NCBI GenBank assembly: GCA_017446585.1
Contig: JAFSQL010000012.1
Location: 57,981 to 121,980 of the forward strand
Direction of reading: 5' to 3'
Source of the DNA: Paludibacteraceae bacterium
Lineage (GTDB): Bacteria; Bacteroidota; Bacteroidia; Bacteroidales; Paludibacteraceae
Length of the DNA stretch: 64,000 bases
Shown here: positions 18,484-28,110 of the stretch, piece by piece
How the letters are laid out: each line of letters opens with the position of its first letter
How positions within the stretch are numbered: position 1 is the first letter of the stretch
The notes under the pieces: model-generated
What the model was told of the DNA's origin: nothing
Databases searched by the model: none
Seen by the model: the letters and a program-made list of their open reading frames with translations, nothing else
Position numbers and translations under genes: made by a program

Positions 18484-21400
18484 TTAAATTTTTTGGATAT
18501 GCACATTCAGAGTCGTTCCTTCTGTGATTTCCAAAGGACTTGCGTCGCTGACTTGTGAGCATGCCTCAAACTTTGTCGCCAACACTTGCGTCTTAATATA
18601 GTCAGCAAAGGCAATCAATGCCTCCGTGATGTCCTTGTCCGCGTCCTCAAACGTGACCTCGATGCGATCCGTGATTTCAAGTCCCGATGTCTTGCGCAGG
18701 TTTTGCAATCGATTGACAAACTCACGCGCAATACCTTCTTGACGCAACTTCTCGCTGACCTCGATGTCAAGTGCCACCGTGATGTTGCCTTCCGATGCCA
18801 CAAGCCATCCTGGCATGTCGTCCGTTGAGATTTCAACATCCGCAAGTTCTATCGACACGTCGCCTTTTGACAAGTGCAGGGTATATGCCTGTTCCTGTTC
18901 GAATTTAGCAATGTCATCTTGCGTCAGAGTCGCGATAGCGGTGGCTATCTCTTTCATTTGCTTGCCATATTTCTTGCCGAGCGTCTTGAACACAGGCTTG
19001 ATTCTTTTGACAAGTTTAACCGTGTTGTTCTCTTTGTCAACGATGTCCAACTTTTTGATGTTCACTTCGCTCATGATGAGGTCCGCCACGTGGTGAAGCA
19101 ATCTCTCGCTCACGCTGTCTGGTGCTGGAATCACCGCCTTCGCCAGTGGTTGACGCACCTTTAAGTTCGCTTTGCGACGAAGCGAGAGAATCAGACTCGT
19201 CGTGCGCATTGCCAACTGCATGGCGAGTTGCAAATCCGTATCAATAAGTTGTTCGACCAAGACAGGGAAAGTGTCAAGGTGAACCGAAACCTTCTGTTTG
19301 CCACCCGTCAAGTCGTTGTAGAGTCGGTCGGCATAGAAAGGCGCGATAGGTGCCATCAGTTTCGATACCGTCACCAGACACGTATAGAGCGTGTTGTAAG
19401 CGTCACGTTTGTCCTCATTCATCTCTCCGCCCCAGAAGCGTTTCCTGTTCAAACGTACATACCAGTTCGAGAGCAAGTCGGAAACAAACGTCTCAATAAG
19501 TCGTCCCGCCTTTGTTGGCTCAAAGTCTTCGAGCGACGCGCTCACTTCCTTTATGAGCGTGTTTAGGCAACTGAGAATCCAGCGGTCAATTTCCGCCTTT
19601 GGCGCGGGAACATCGCCGTTCGGGATTTCGTAGCCATCCACGTTGGCATAAAGCGCGAAGAACGAGTAGGTGTTGTAGAGCGTCCCGAAGAATTTGCGTT
19701 GCACTTCGTCAACGCCCGCTTCGTCAAATTTCAAGTTGTCCCATGGAGCTGCGTTTGTAATCATGTACCAGCGAACCGGGTCCGCTCCGTGGCGTGCGAT
19801 GGCTTCAAAAGGATTCACGGCGTTGCCCAGACGTTTTGACATCTTGTTGCCATTCTTGTCCAGAACTAATCCGTTTGAAATCACGTTTTTGAACGCCACC
19901 GAGTCAAAGAGCATCGTCGCAAGCGCATGAAGCGTGAAGAACCATCCACGCGTCTGGTCAACGCCTTCGTTGATGAAGTCCGCCGGGAAAGCTTTTTTCT
20001 CGTCAATGACCTCCTTGTTTTCGAAAGGATAGTGCACTTGTGCGTAAGGCATGGCACCGCTGTCAAACCAGACGTCAATGAGGTCGGTCTCGCGTTTCAT
20101 CGGTTTCCCGGTTTCCGAAACCAGCACCACTTGGTCTATGAATGGGCGATGCAAGTCAATGTTTTCGGGTGCGTAGTTCTCCGCGCTCATGTCACCCTTC
20201 TTGAAGTTCTTGTACGGGTTCTCTTTCATCAGACCCGCCGCCATGCTCTTTTCGATTTCATCTTCCAGTTCAGCCACGCTACCGATGCACTTCTCCTCTC
20301 CGCTCTCGCTGCGCCAGATTGGCAGCGGTGTTCCCCAAAAGCGACTGCGGCTCAAGTTCCAATCGTTCAAGTTCTCCAACCACTTGCCGAATCTTCCCGT
20401 TCCCGTGCTTTCCGGTTTCCAATGGATGGTTTTGTTCAACTCAATCATCCTGTCCTTGCATGCGGTTGAGCGGATGAACCAACTGTCAAGCGGATAGTAG
20501 AGAATCGGTTTGTCCGTGCGCCAACAGTGAGGATAGTTATGCACGTGCTTCTCGATGCGGAACATTTTGCCCTCTTGCTTCAGCATCATGCAGATGGACA
20601 AGTCCAACGACTCGTCACCCTCCTTCAGATTGTCATCATATGCGTTCTTCACGAATCGACCCGCAAACGGAGCGTATAAATCAACGTTGACGTTGTTCTG
20701 TACGTAGTCTTCGTCCAATTCTTCGATAGGGTAGTAGCGACCCTTCAAGTCAACGGTTGGACGCAACGCGCCGTTCTTGTCCACAAGTTGCAGTGGCGGA
20801 ATGTTCGCCGCCTTGGCGACACGAGCGTCGTCCGCGCCAAACGTTGGTGAGATGTGTACGATACCCGTTCCGTCTTCGGTGGTCACGTAGTCACCCGCAA
20901 TCACTCTGAAGGCGTCCCCTTCAACCTTGAAGAACGGAATCAATTGCTCGTAGCGACAACCCACCAAGTCCGCTCCTGCGCAATGTCCTATGACCGTTCC
21001 TTTCGGCAACTTGCTCTTCTCGTCACCGCTCGTGTTGAAGTGTGCGTTCACGAGGTCTGATGCCAACACGTATAGGCACTCGTCGTCCGAATACGGATTA
21101 CCGCCCTTGACCACAGCATATTCTATTTTTGGACCGACGCACAGTGCCGTGTTCGACGTGAGCGTCCACGGTGTTGTCGTCCATGCCAAGAAGAAGGCGT
21201 TCTTTGTTGTCTTCAAACTGTCGGGTGCCGTGGCGACCGTCTCCGTGATGCGAAAACGTGCCGTGCACGTCGTGTCTTTCACGTCACGATAGCAGCCCGG
21301 TTGGTTCAATTCGTGGCTGCTCAGTCCGGTTCCTGCCGCTGGCGAATAGGGCTGAATGGTGTAACCTTTGTATAGCAAGCCTTTTTCGTACAACTGCTTC

Positions 21401-21888
21401 AGCATCCACCACAGCGTCTCTATATACTTGTTGTCATAAGTGATGTATGGGTCGTGCAGATCAACCCAATAACCCATTTCACGCGTCAGTTTCTCCCACT
21501 CTGCCGTGTATTTCATCACCTCTTTTCGACACGTTGCGTTGTATTGCTCCACGCTAATCTTCTTGCCGATGTCTTCTTTTGTGATTCCGAGTGTCTTTTC
21601 CACTCCCAACTCCACGGGTAGACCGTGAGTGTCCCATCCCGCTTTCCTCTTCACGCGATGTCCTTGCATCGTTTTGAAGCGGCAAATGATGTCTTTGATT
21701 GTTCGTGCCAACACGTGGTGAATGCCAGGCATGCCATTGGCGCTGGGTGGCCCCTCAAAGAAGATGAAGTCATTCTTTTCGTCTCGTTCGTCGATTGAAC
21801 GTCTAAAGACGTTTTCCTTGTCCCAATCTTTCAATACCTCCTCGTTCACTTGAGGTAAATCAAGTTTTTCGTATTCCTTGAACTTCAT
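18484..21888 (-). CDS. ileS: Isoleucyl-tRNA synthetase
   Basis: This 1134-residue class I synthetase charges tRNA-Ile. The HIGH motif appears as GIHHVLARTIKD near residue 55 and KMSKS as KMSKRLGN, preceded by NGLVLDKNGN. The CP1 editing domain includes TTTPWTLTSNTALCVGP. The protein is longer than E. coli IleRS (about 940) and ends in a long C-terminal region without an obvious zinc knuckle, typical of the eukaryote-like IleRS class often linked to mupirocin tolerance. It leads the ileS-dksA-lspA-DUF4296-tsaE operon, with a TATCTTTG box 28 bases upstream. Confidence 0.97.
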   Translation of the reverse strand: MKFKEYEKLDLPQVNEEVLKDWDKENVFRRSIDERDEKNDFIFFEGPPSANGMPGIHHVLARTIKDIICRFKTMQGHRVKRKAGWDTHGLPVELGVEKTLGITKEDIGKKISVEQYNATCRKEVMKYTAEWEKLTREMGYWVDLHDPYITYDNKYIETLWWMLKQLYEKGLLYKGYTIQPYSPAAGTGLSSHELNQPGCYRDVKDTTCTARFRITETVATAPDSLKTTKNAFFLAWTTTPWTLTSNTALCVGPKIEYAVVKGGNPYSDDECLYVLASDLVNAHFNTSGDEKSKLPKGTVIGHCAGADLVGCRYEQLIPFFKVEGDAFRVIAGDYVTTEDGTGIVHISPTFGADDARVAKAANIPPLQLVDKNGALRPTVDLKGRYYPIEELDEDYVQNNVNVDLYAPFAGRFVKNAYDDNLKEGDESLDLSICMMLKQEGKMFRIEKHVHNYPHCWRTDKPILYYPLDSWFIRSTACKDRMIELNKTIHWKPESTGTGRFGKWLENLNDWNLSRSRFWGTPLPIWRSESGEEKCIGSVAELEDEIEKSMAAGLMKENPYKNFKKGDMSAENYAPENIDLHRPFIDQVVLVSETGKPMKRETDLIDVWFDSGAMPYAQVHYPFENKEVIDEKKAFPADFINEGVDQTRGWFFTLHALATMLFDSVAFKNVISNGLVLDKNGNKMSKRLGNAVNPFEAIARHGADPVRWYMITNAAPWDNLKFDEAGVDEVQRKFFGTLYNTYSFFALYANVDGYEIPNGDVPAPKAEIDRWILSCLNTLIKEVSASLEDFEPTKAGRLIETFVSDLLSNWYVRLNRKRFWGGEMNEDKRDAYNTLYTCLVTVSKLMAPIAPFYADRLYNDLTGGKQKVSVHLDTFPVLVEQLIDTDLQLAMQLAMRTTSLILSLRRKANLKVRQPLAKAVIPAPDSVSERLLHHVADLIMSEVNIKKLDIVDKENNTVKLVKRIKPVFKTLGKKYGKQMKEIATAIATLTQDDIAKFEQEQAYTLHLSKGDVSIELADVEISTDDMPGWLVASEGNITVALDIEVSEKLRQEGIAREFVNRLQNLRKTSGLEITDRIEVTFEDADKDITEALIAFADYIKTQVLATKFEACSQVSDASPLEITEGTTLNVHIQKI

Positions 21889-21915
21889 GATTCTTTCTTA
21901 GATATTTTTAGGCGG

Positions 21916-21923
21916 CAAAGATA
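21916..21923 (-). promoter_or_regulatory. TAnnTTTG -7 box upstream of ileS
   Basis: The minus strand reads TATCTTTG 28 bases before the ileS start codon. No clear -33 element is seen at the expected distance. Confidence 0.5.
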
Positions 21924-21937
21924 GTGAAATTTGCGGT

Positions 21938-22735
21938 TTAATCGTTTCTTGTTTTACATGTCGATGGAGGCAAGTCTTTCGGCTCATGGATGCTTCGTTT
22001 CTCGCTGCAGAGAGGGCAATTCTCGTCCTTTTCGACCTCGATGATCGTAAACTGCATTTTTAGGGTGTCAAGGCTTAGCAATCGGTTGGTCAACAGTCCC
22101 TTATGATTCTTTGTCAGATATTTGATGGCTTCCACCGCTTGTGCTGACCCCACCATGCCAGCTACGGCACCAAGAATGCCAGCGTCGGCACATGTCTCGA
22201 CATACTCTCCCTCGCCGGGAGGTTCTGGAAAGACGCACCGGTAGCAGGCGTTGCCCGGAACGTAGGTCATCAGTTGCCCGCCCCAGCGCAAAACGCTTCC
22301 GAAGCAGTAAGCCTTGTGCGCCAACACGCACGTGTCGCAAATCAGATACTTGTTTTGATACTGATCCGTACAGTCCAAGACAAAGTCATAGTCCTTCACG
22401 ACTTCCAAGGCGTTCTCGGCTGTCAAGCGTTCGTCGTGCGTGATGACCTTCACCTCCGGATTCAGTTCCGCTATTCGACTCCTTGCGCTTTCCGTTTTTC
22501 TCCTTCCTATGTTGCTCGTGGCGTGCAATATCTGCCTGTTCAGGTTGGAGAGCGACACTCGGTCGTCATCCATTATCCCGATTGTCCCTACGCCTGCAGC
22601 CGCCAGATACAACGCTGCGGGAGAACCTAAACCTCCTGCTCCGATTACAAGCACACTCGAACGCTCCAACTTGTGTTGACCCTCCAGTTCTATCTCCTCC
22701 AACAGTATCTGACGTGAATAGCGCGAATCTTCCAT
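21938..22735 (-). CDS. ThiF/MoeB/HesA family E1-like adenylyltransferase
   Basis: The 265-residue protein is an E1-like enzyme that adenylates the C-terminal glycine of a ubiquitin-fold sulfur carrier such as ThiS or MoaD. It has the Rossmann motif VIGAGGLGSPAALYLAAAG (about residues 30-48), the DDDRVSLSNLNRQ segment with the conserved Arg, DCTDQYQNKYL, and two zinc CxxC pairs, CYRC and CPLC. There is no rhodanese domain. I chose the ATG at 22735 (MEDSRYSRQI), seven bases after the radical SAM stop. No ThiS or MoaD gene lies in the window, so thiamine, molybdopterin or another substrate cannot be chosen. It ends the five-gene cassette. Confidence 0.9.
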   Translation of the reverse strand: MEDSRYSRQILLEEIELEGQHKLERSSVLVIGAGGLGSPAALYLAAAGVGTIGIMDDDRVSLSNLNRQILHATSNIGRRKTESARSRIAELNPEVKVITHDERLTAENALEVVKDYDFVLDCTDQYQNKYLICDTCVLAHKAYCFGSVLRWGGQLMTYVPGNACYRCVFPEPPGEGEYVETCADAGILGAVAGMVGSAQAVEAIKYLTKNHKGLLTNRLLSLDTLKMQFTIIEVEKDENCPLCSEKRSIHEPKDLPPSTCKTRND

Positions 22736-22742
22736 AACTATC

Positions 22743-23624
22743 TTAATAACAACAATTATTGCAAATGTCAATTGCCTTCCGTTTCGTAAAAACTCTCCTT
22801 CTGAACTCCTTTGCCCTCGCCGACTTAAAAATGCTCGACACGTCCTCCTTCAGTATGTTGCCGAAAACATAACGGGCATCCTTGTCAAAGACGCAAGGCA
22901 ATACGTCTCCTTCCCACGTGACGACTGCCGACGTCAGCAAGTGGAAACAACGATTCGGAAGTCTCCTCCTCAGTCGCAGTGTCCCGTCCTCGCCTCTCAC
23001 ATAGCGTGACAGACGTGCCGAGTCCGGCGGTTGCAGCGTGTCGTCGGGAGCGCAAGTGTAGAACTGCGCAGTTTTCACTTTGAACCTTGCTCCCAAATCC
23101 TTTGCCAAACGTTTCAGCGCGGGAAGTTCATCCTCGTTGTGCCTGAACGCCAGCGTTTGCATCTCCACCCGTGGCGTGTAGCTGCCTATCGTCCGCTTGT
23201 AGTCCGTGACATAATGAATGCTCTTCAGAGCCTTGTCCAGACTTCCTCCTCGACGATATGTTTCGTACGACCGCTGATTCATTCCGTCCACCGAAACAAT
23301 CATCTTGTCCAACCCTGAACGCACCAACCGCCGTGCCGTCTGGGCGTTGATGTGCTGTCCGTTGGTTGACAGCGCGACATACAACCCGTGACCTTTCGCC
23401 AATTGAATCAGCGTCGGCAACTGCGGATGCAACGTGGGCTCACCTTGAAAATACAAATTCAGATACAATGCGTGGGGGGCAATCTTCTCTAATATCTTCT
23501 TGTAGTTCTCCACGTCCATATATCCTCGCTTGCGTGTCAGCAACTGACTGCCTGACGGACATTGCGGGCAGTGAAGCGAACATGCGTTGGTAGGTTCTAT
23601 GGACCAGAAACAAGGTATCATCAT
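22743..23624 (-). CDS. Radical SAM protein with SPASM-like C-terminus
   Basis: The 293-residue enzyme has the radical SAM cluster motif CSLHCPQC (Cys15, Cys19, Cys22) right at the N-terminus, a GEPTLHPQ segment for SAM binding, and LSTNGQHIN on the next strand. The C-terminal region has cysteines in PNRCFHLL, DVLPCVF and ICNNCC, as expected for a SPASM domain holding a second Fe-S cluster. SPASM proteins often modify peptides or enzymes, but some act on small molecules, and the substrate here is unknown. A GGAGGAG sequence about nine bases before the ATG is an unusually good Shine-Dalgarno site for this genome. The next gene is the E1-like enzyme. Confidence 0.88.
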   Translation of the reverse strand: MMIPCFWSIEPTNACSLHCPQCPSGSQLLTRKRGYMDVENYKKILEKIAPHALYLNLYFQGEPTLHPQLPTLIQLAKGHGLYVALSTNGQHINAQTARRLVRSGLDKMIVSVDGMNQRSYETYRRGGSLDKALKSIHYVTDYKRTIGSYTPRVEMQTLAFRHNEDELPALKRLAKDLGARFKVKTAQFYTCAPDDTLQPPDSARLSRYVRGEDGTLRLRRRLPNRCFHLLTSAVVTWEGDVLPCVFDKDARYVFGNILKEDVSSIFKSARAKEFRRRVFTKRKAIDICNNCCY

Positions 23625-23648
23625 GTAAAAAAACTCCTCCCTATCCTT

Positions 23649-26600
23649 TTACGCGAAAATGACTTGTGCCCTCCGATTCCTGCCGTCCATGCGTACCGAC
23701 ACATTTTCATTCAAGCGAATGTGGCGGAAATGCTTTGTCTTTTCCACAGGCTCCTGCTTGTTCAGGAAGGCGAGGTTCAGAAAATCCTCGCTCTTGCTGT
23801 CTTGAATGGAAAAATATCCCACGCCAAGCGATGTCACGTTATGGAAAAAGTGGGAGCCTAATGACGCGTCAAGCGGATAACCCGGCAACGACATCTCCAC
23901 CACGACCCTTGCTCCTGATATTTGGGACCACGTCACCGGTATCCCCAAAAATGGGTCACGCGTGCCCCAACGTCCGGGAGCAATCAGAATGTAGGGAGTT
24001 GAACTCTCCAACAGCAGCGAGTTCAAGTAGTCTATCTCTTCTGCCATCTCTTGCGTCTCCATTCGGTTGAACTCCTCCGCCGGCACGTACACGATGTCAC
24101 GTATATTGTCAATCACACCGTTGCCCAATGCGTTGCTTGACGTTAGCAGCGTTTTGGACTTCGACCGCTTCAGCATCGTGACATCTATCGCGGTGTGGGT
24201 CCGAACCATTGGCTTTATCTGAACCAGAAAGAATGACGGCCGTCCCTTCTCGTCCCGGTCCAAATCCACCGCCCATTCGATTTCAATCGGACAGCCCATC
24301 GCCTCCTTCGAAATATTCAACAGCGACCTCAACAGCGAAGCGAGCGGAATATAGCCATACTTCAATATGTCCGCGAAGTTCACCACTCGTGGCCCCGCCG
24401 TGTCCAGACCTGCTGACAACGTGTCATTCTGCGGATCATAAACCGACACGCAGTGCTTCAGCGTCCCGTGTCTTTCCGCCATTGATATCGGCAGCCGCTC
24501 CACGGCGGCTCGCTCGCCCTTGCCAATGTAATCCGCCTTCTCCGCATCCAACCGCAGTGCCAGAAAGTCCGTTTGTGTCGATGCCAACAAATCCTTGGTC
24601 GATACCGCGTCTATCTCCGGCGTCGCTGGCGAAAAACGGAATGACTTCTCCCCTCCCACCACGTAGTAGCCCAAACCAACGGCAGCGTTCGCCACCCCGT
24701 CCTCTGGCGACTGTGCCGCCACCGGATAGTAATTATACGACTGTGCCGTACCGCAAAAGTGGGGATAAAAATAATTCTCATGACTCGAACCCACCAGCGA
24801 CTGTATCACCACCGCCATCTTCTCATCGTCAATCGAACGACCTATCGCCTCAAAATAACCCCTTGACGATGGTGAAAAAATACTTGCGTAAACCAACCTG
24901 ATAGCGTCACACAACGCCTCCAACCTCGTCTTCAAATCGCCCGTGTTCGGCAACACATACGTGTCAAACACACCCGCGAACGGTTGCGACAACGAGTCCT
25001 CGCTTATCGACGACGAACGTACCGACAACGGACCGTCACACAGCGTCAGCAACCGTGACAATCGGCTCCTCAATCGTTCGTCCAGTGGCGTTTTCACAAA
25101 CACTTGTCGCAACTCCTCATAAGGCATCCCCTTCAGATTCTTCTCCCCGACCGTCTCTATGAACAAATCGTACGCGTCCGTCCCCACTATTGCCGTTACT
25201 GGCATCCGGATGTTAATCTCCTCCGCAAACTCCCTGAAATCTGAATTGTAAATCAACAGATTGATAAACGCCAAACCGCGACCCTTGCCGCCAAACGCCC
25301 CAGGAAACAACGACACGATATTCTTCTCCGTCAACGTCTCCACCTGGTCGAAATCCAATATCTTCCCCTTCTTCTGCTCGCACTCATACTGCTCGAAAAA
25401 CGACAACAACGCCCTCTTGTACTCCTCCGCCGACGCGTAGTCCGAAAAACGCATCGGATTCACGCGCTTCGCCAACTCTATCTCCCCCCGCGACATCAAC
25501 CACAGCGAAAACTGATTCTCGTCACTGTGCATCTTGATCGTCTCCGCCGGAATATACTTGATGATATTCTCGAAATCCTTCAGCGACTGCGCCCGCGCTA
25601 TCTCATTCCCCGTCCTCGGGTCTCTGAACACGAAATCTCCAAACCTCAATTGCGACGACACATAACTTGACAACTCGTCAGCGAACGTCGCCTGCCTCTT
25701 GTCCAGAAACGACACCTTCAACTCTCGCGCCACCTCCCTCGCACCCTTGTCCGTCGATGCGATCAACATCGGCACGCCAACTATCTGACCCCTCACCGAC
25801 TCTATCAGCGACGCTCCCGCCGTCGCGTCCGTCCTCCCCGCCCTCTCGAACTCCAAATCCGTTATCACGCATAACAGAAAATCCTTGTACTGCGCTATCA
25901 GATACTGCGCCTCCTCATAATTCAACGCGTGCAGCACCTTCGGACGTGAACGCATCCTTGACACGCGCTCTATCTCATTGTCTCTATGAGGCATGTCACG
26001 CAACGTGCGATCTATTTGTGAAAAAACAATCGTGTGCAACGTCTGCAACATCAGCGAATAATATACCGGATTATCCTCCACCAGCAGTATCACGCGCACC
26101 AAACCCACCCGCGTGTCGTTCTCCGCGTTCGCCCTGTCCTCAATGCTCTTCACTATCGAAAACAGAATCCGGCTCTGACCGTTCCACACCCACATCTTAT
26201 CTATGTGCGGCGACTGCGGCACCATCGGTATCAACCCCGTGATGTCATCCTTCCTGTTCGCCAGCAAGTAAATCGGCAACGAACCCTGACGACGCCTGAT
26301 CTCCGCCGCCAACGCGAACGGAAGACGCTTGTCTATGCCCAACATCAGAATCACCAAATCATAATGCTGCCGACCCAACTGCGACAACGCCTGCTCTGCG
26401 CTCGTCACGGCCGTCGTACGTGGCATCGAAAACAACGAAAACTGATATATCTCGCCACCCATGAACTGGTCGAAAAAGTGATCCTCCGACTCCAGAATGA
26501 ACGAATCATACAACGTGGACACGAACAGAATATTCTTCACCTTGTACCGCATCATGTCCAGATAGATAAACTTATCCGCCAGATGCTTGTTGAAAATCTC

Positions 26601-27077
26601 CTGCAGCGGCGACAAACCCTCCTCCGCCATCGTACCTATACCGCCGCCTGTCGGCCTCCTCCTCAGCCTCCCCGCGTCTCGCTCGTCAATCGCCCTCCTG
26701 CCTATCCGCGCGTTGATGTAGCCGCACACCAGTCGGGCTATGTTCCTCACGCACTCGCGCTCCTCCACCAGAAAATCCTCTGACCTACGTCCCCGCTTAT
26801 AAAAAAGAGTGATGTCACCCTTGTGATTATCAATCGTCTGAAACGTCTCCCTTATCATCGCCGCCGACGCCTTGAACCCGTGCGACCTGTACTCCTTGCC
26901 TTGGTAATAGATGCGAGCGCACGCGTCCTCCGAAAAACGCATCGCCCTCGGCAACACCTCCACCACCGCCTCCAGCGTCACGCGCATCGAACCGCCACGA
27001 TCTATGATGTCGCACGTCTCATTGATAGCCCTCAACTCCTTCGACCGCTCCTTATATTCATTCTGCAACCAACTCAT
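23649..27077 (-). CDS. GAF/receiver/PPDK-like nucleotide-binding fusion protein
   Basis: I do not recognise a characterised homologue for this 1142-residue protein. Residues 1-130 resemble a GAF-type sensor. Residues 180-300 look like a receiver fold that has lost its phosphoacceptor. Residues 325-470 form an intact receiver, with acidic pair Glu334-Asp335 in LLVEDNP and a likely phosphoacceptor Asp407 in CVITDLEF. From about 590 on it matches the ATP-grasp domain of phosphoenolpyruvate synthase and pyruvate phosphate dikinase: GAFGGKGRGLAF (593-604) and LSVRSSSISEDS (near 690). The swivelling phosphohistidine and PEP-binding domains of those enzymes are absent. The start is the ATG at 27077 (MSWLQNEYKE), seven bases after the CPBP stop. 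It may transfer phosphate or act as an ATP-dependent ligase under signal control. Confidence 0.75.
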   Translation of the reverse strand: MSWLQNEYKERSKELRAINETCDIIDRGGSMRVTLEAVVEVLPRAMRFSEDACARIYYQGKEYRSHGFKASAAMIRETFQTIDNHKGDITLFYKRGRRSEDFLVEERECVRNIARLVCGYINARIGRRAIDERDAGRLRRRPTGGGIGTMAEEGLSPLQEIFNKHLADKFIYLDMMRYKVKNILFVSTLYDSFILESEDHFFDQFMGGEIYQFSLFSMPRTTAVTSAEQALSQLGRQHYDLVILMLGIDKRLPFALAAEIRRRQGSLPIYLLANRKDDITGLIPMVPQSPHIDKMWVWNGQSRILFSIVKSIEDRANAENDTRVGLVRVILLVEDNPVYYSLMLQTLHTIVFSQIDRTLRDMPHRDNEIERVSRMRSRPKVLHALNYEEAQYLIAQYKDFLLCVITDLEFERAGRTDATAGASLIESVRGQIVGVPMLIASTDKGAREVARELKVSFLDKRQATFADELSSYVSSQLRFGDFVFRDPRTGNEIARAQSLKDFENIIKYIPAETIKMHSDENQFSLWLMSRGEIELAKRVNPMRFSDYASAEEYKRALLSFFEQYECEQKKGKILDFDQVETLTEKNIVSLFPGAFGGKGRGLAFINLLIYNSDFREFAEEINIRMPVTAIVGTDAYDLFIETVGEKNLKGMPYEELRQVFVKTPLDERLRSRLSRLLTLCDGPLSVRSSSISEDSLSQPFAGVFDTYVLPNTGDLKTRLEALCDAIRLVYASIFSPSSRGYFEAIGRSIDDEKMAVVIQSLVGSSHENYFYPHFCGTAQSYNYYPVAAQSPEDGVANAAVGLGYYVVGGEKSFRFSPATPEIDAVSTKDLLASTQTDFLALRLDAEKADYIGKGERAAVERLPISMAERHGTLKHCVSVYDPQNDTLSAGLDTAGPRVVNFADILKYGYIPLASLLRSLLNISKEAMGCPIEIEWAVDLDRDEKGRPSFFLVQIKPMVRTHTAIDVTMLKRSKSKTLLTSSNALGNGVIDNIRDIVYVPAEEFNRMETQEMAEEIDYLNSLLLESSTPYILIAPGRWGTRDPFLGIPVTWSQISGARVVVEMSLPGYPLDASLGSHFFHNVTSLGVGYFSIQDSKSEDFLNLAFLNKQEPVEKTKHFRHIRLNENVSVRMDGRNRRAQVIFA

Positions 27078-27084
27078 TGTCTTA

Positions 27085-28050
27085 TTATTCTTTTTGTCCC
27101 GCCTGCCGGACGGGCAGGTCGGACGGATTTGCAATCCGTTCCTTGTCCATTCTTCTCTTCCGCATCACCACCAAAATCACTGCCACTGCCGCACCCATCA
27201 CCACCGCCATCATCGCCCCCGTCTCATCCGTCCCCGTCCAACCGTCCGTCTCCCTCATCGCAGCCGTCACATCCTCCCCGCCGAACACTATCGCCACATA
27301 CACATACACCACCACCGCTGCGTTGTTCACCAAGTGCGCCACCATGTTCACCCACATGCTGCCGCTGTAAACGAAAAGATAACCCAACAGCGCCCCCAGC
27401 AACATGCGAGGCAGAAAACCGAAAAACTGAAAATGAAACGCCGAAAAAATAGCCGCCGTCAACCACACGCCCGCGTGCGCGCCCACTCGTGACGTCAGCA
27501 GCGGCTGAATCGCCCCTCGAAACAGCAACTCCTCCGTCACCGCCGGCACCACCGCCACTCCCAGCAACACCAGCCACAAACTCTGACCGCCCTTGAAGTC
27601 AAGCAACCGCAACGTCTCCTCCGTCGCCGTGTCCTCCATTCCCCTCATCCACTCCTCCATCCCTCGCAAACACTCTGGCAACGCCCATTGCTCATTCACA
27701 TAAGCCGTGTACGTTGACAACGGCTGCATCAGCAACATCGCCACCACCCCCATCACCACCGTCACCGCCTCTGGCCTTGCGTCCAACCTTAAGAAACACG
27801 CCACGCTTACCCTTCCTCCGTCCTCTCCCTCGCATGGCGTCACCACCTCACCGCGCGTCCTCCACCATGCGAAAACCAACGCCGGCATCCCGAACGCCAC
27901 CACCGACAACAACGTCTGCGCCCACAACGCCTCCTCCGCGTCCCCCTCCATACCGGGGAACAACAACACCGCCACCGCGCTCCCCGTCGCCAACCCCGCC
28001 ATCAGCAGCAACGCCATCACCAACAAACATATTGCCAAATTATTCCTCAT
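27085..28050 (-). CDS. CPBP family intramembrane glutamic endopeptidase
   Basis: This 321-residue membrane protein has about eight hydrophobic segments and the CPBP (Abi/Rce1) motifs EELLFRG (about residue 178), FSAFHFQFFGF and HLVNNAAVV, which supply the catalytic glutamates and histidines. Family members process prenylated proteins, bacteriocins or other membrane substrates. The C-terminus (RIANPSDLPVRQAGQKE) is not family sequence and is encoded by a palindromic repeat at 27097-27145, see that entry. The coding strand is strongly G-rich. It sits between the VanZ-like gene and the fusion gene. Confidence 0.88.
   Translation of the reverse strand: MRNNLAICLLVMALLLMAGLATGSAVAVLLFPGMEGDAEEALWAQTLLSVVAFGMPALVFAWWRTRGEVVTPCEGEDGGRVSVACFLRLDARPEAVTVVMGVVAMLLMQPLSTYTAYVNEQWALPECLRGMEEWMRGMEDTATEETLRLLDFKGGQSLWLVLLGVAVVPAVTEELLFRGAIQPLLTSRVGAHAGVWLTAAIFSAFHFQFFGFLPRMLLGALLGYLFVYSGSMWVNMVAHLVNNAAVVVYVYVAIVFGGEDVTAAMRETDGWTGTDETGAMMAVVMGAAVAVILVVMRKRRMDKERIANPSDLPVRQAGQKE
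27097..27145. repeat. Double-palindrome repeat forming the 3' coding end of the CPBP gene
   Basis: Two inverted repeats lie side by side: CCTGCC (27102-27107) with GGCAGG (27113-27118), and ACGGATT (27123-27129) with AATCCGT (27133-27139). This sequence type recurs between and inside genes of Bacteroidota genomes, from memory, and leaves a tell-tale translated tail such as NPSDLPVRQAG. The copy here supplies the last roughly 16 codons and stop region of the CPBP gene. Confidence 0.65.
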
Positions 28051-28110
28051 TCCTCATTATTCTCTCTTCCTGGACCTTCCTATGACTTCCCGAACCTTCC
28101 TAAAACCTCA

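Noticed and set aside
21938-22735. Naming the E1-like gene thiF or moeB
   Set aside because: No ThiS, ThiG, MoaD or other pathway gene is adjacent, and the sequence alone does not separate these groups.
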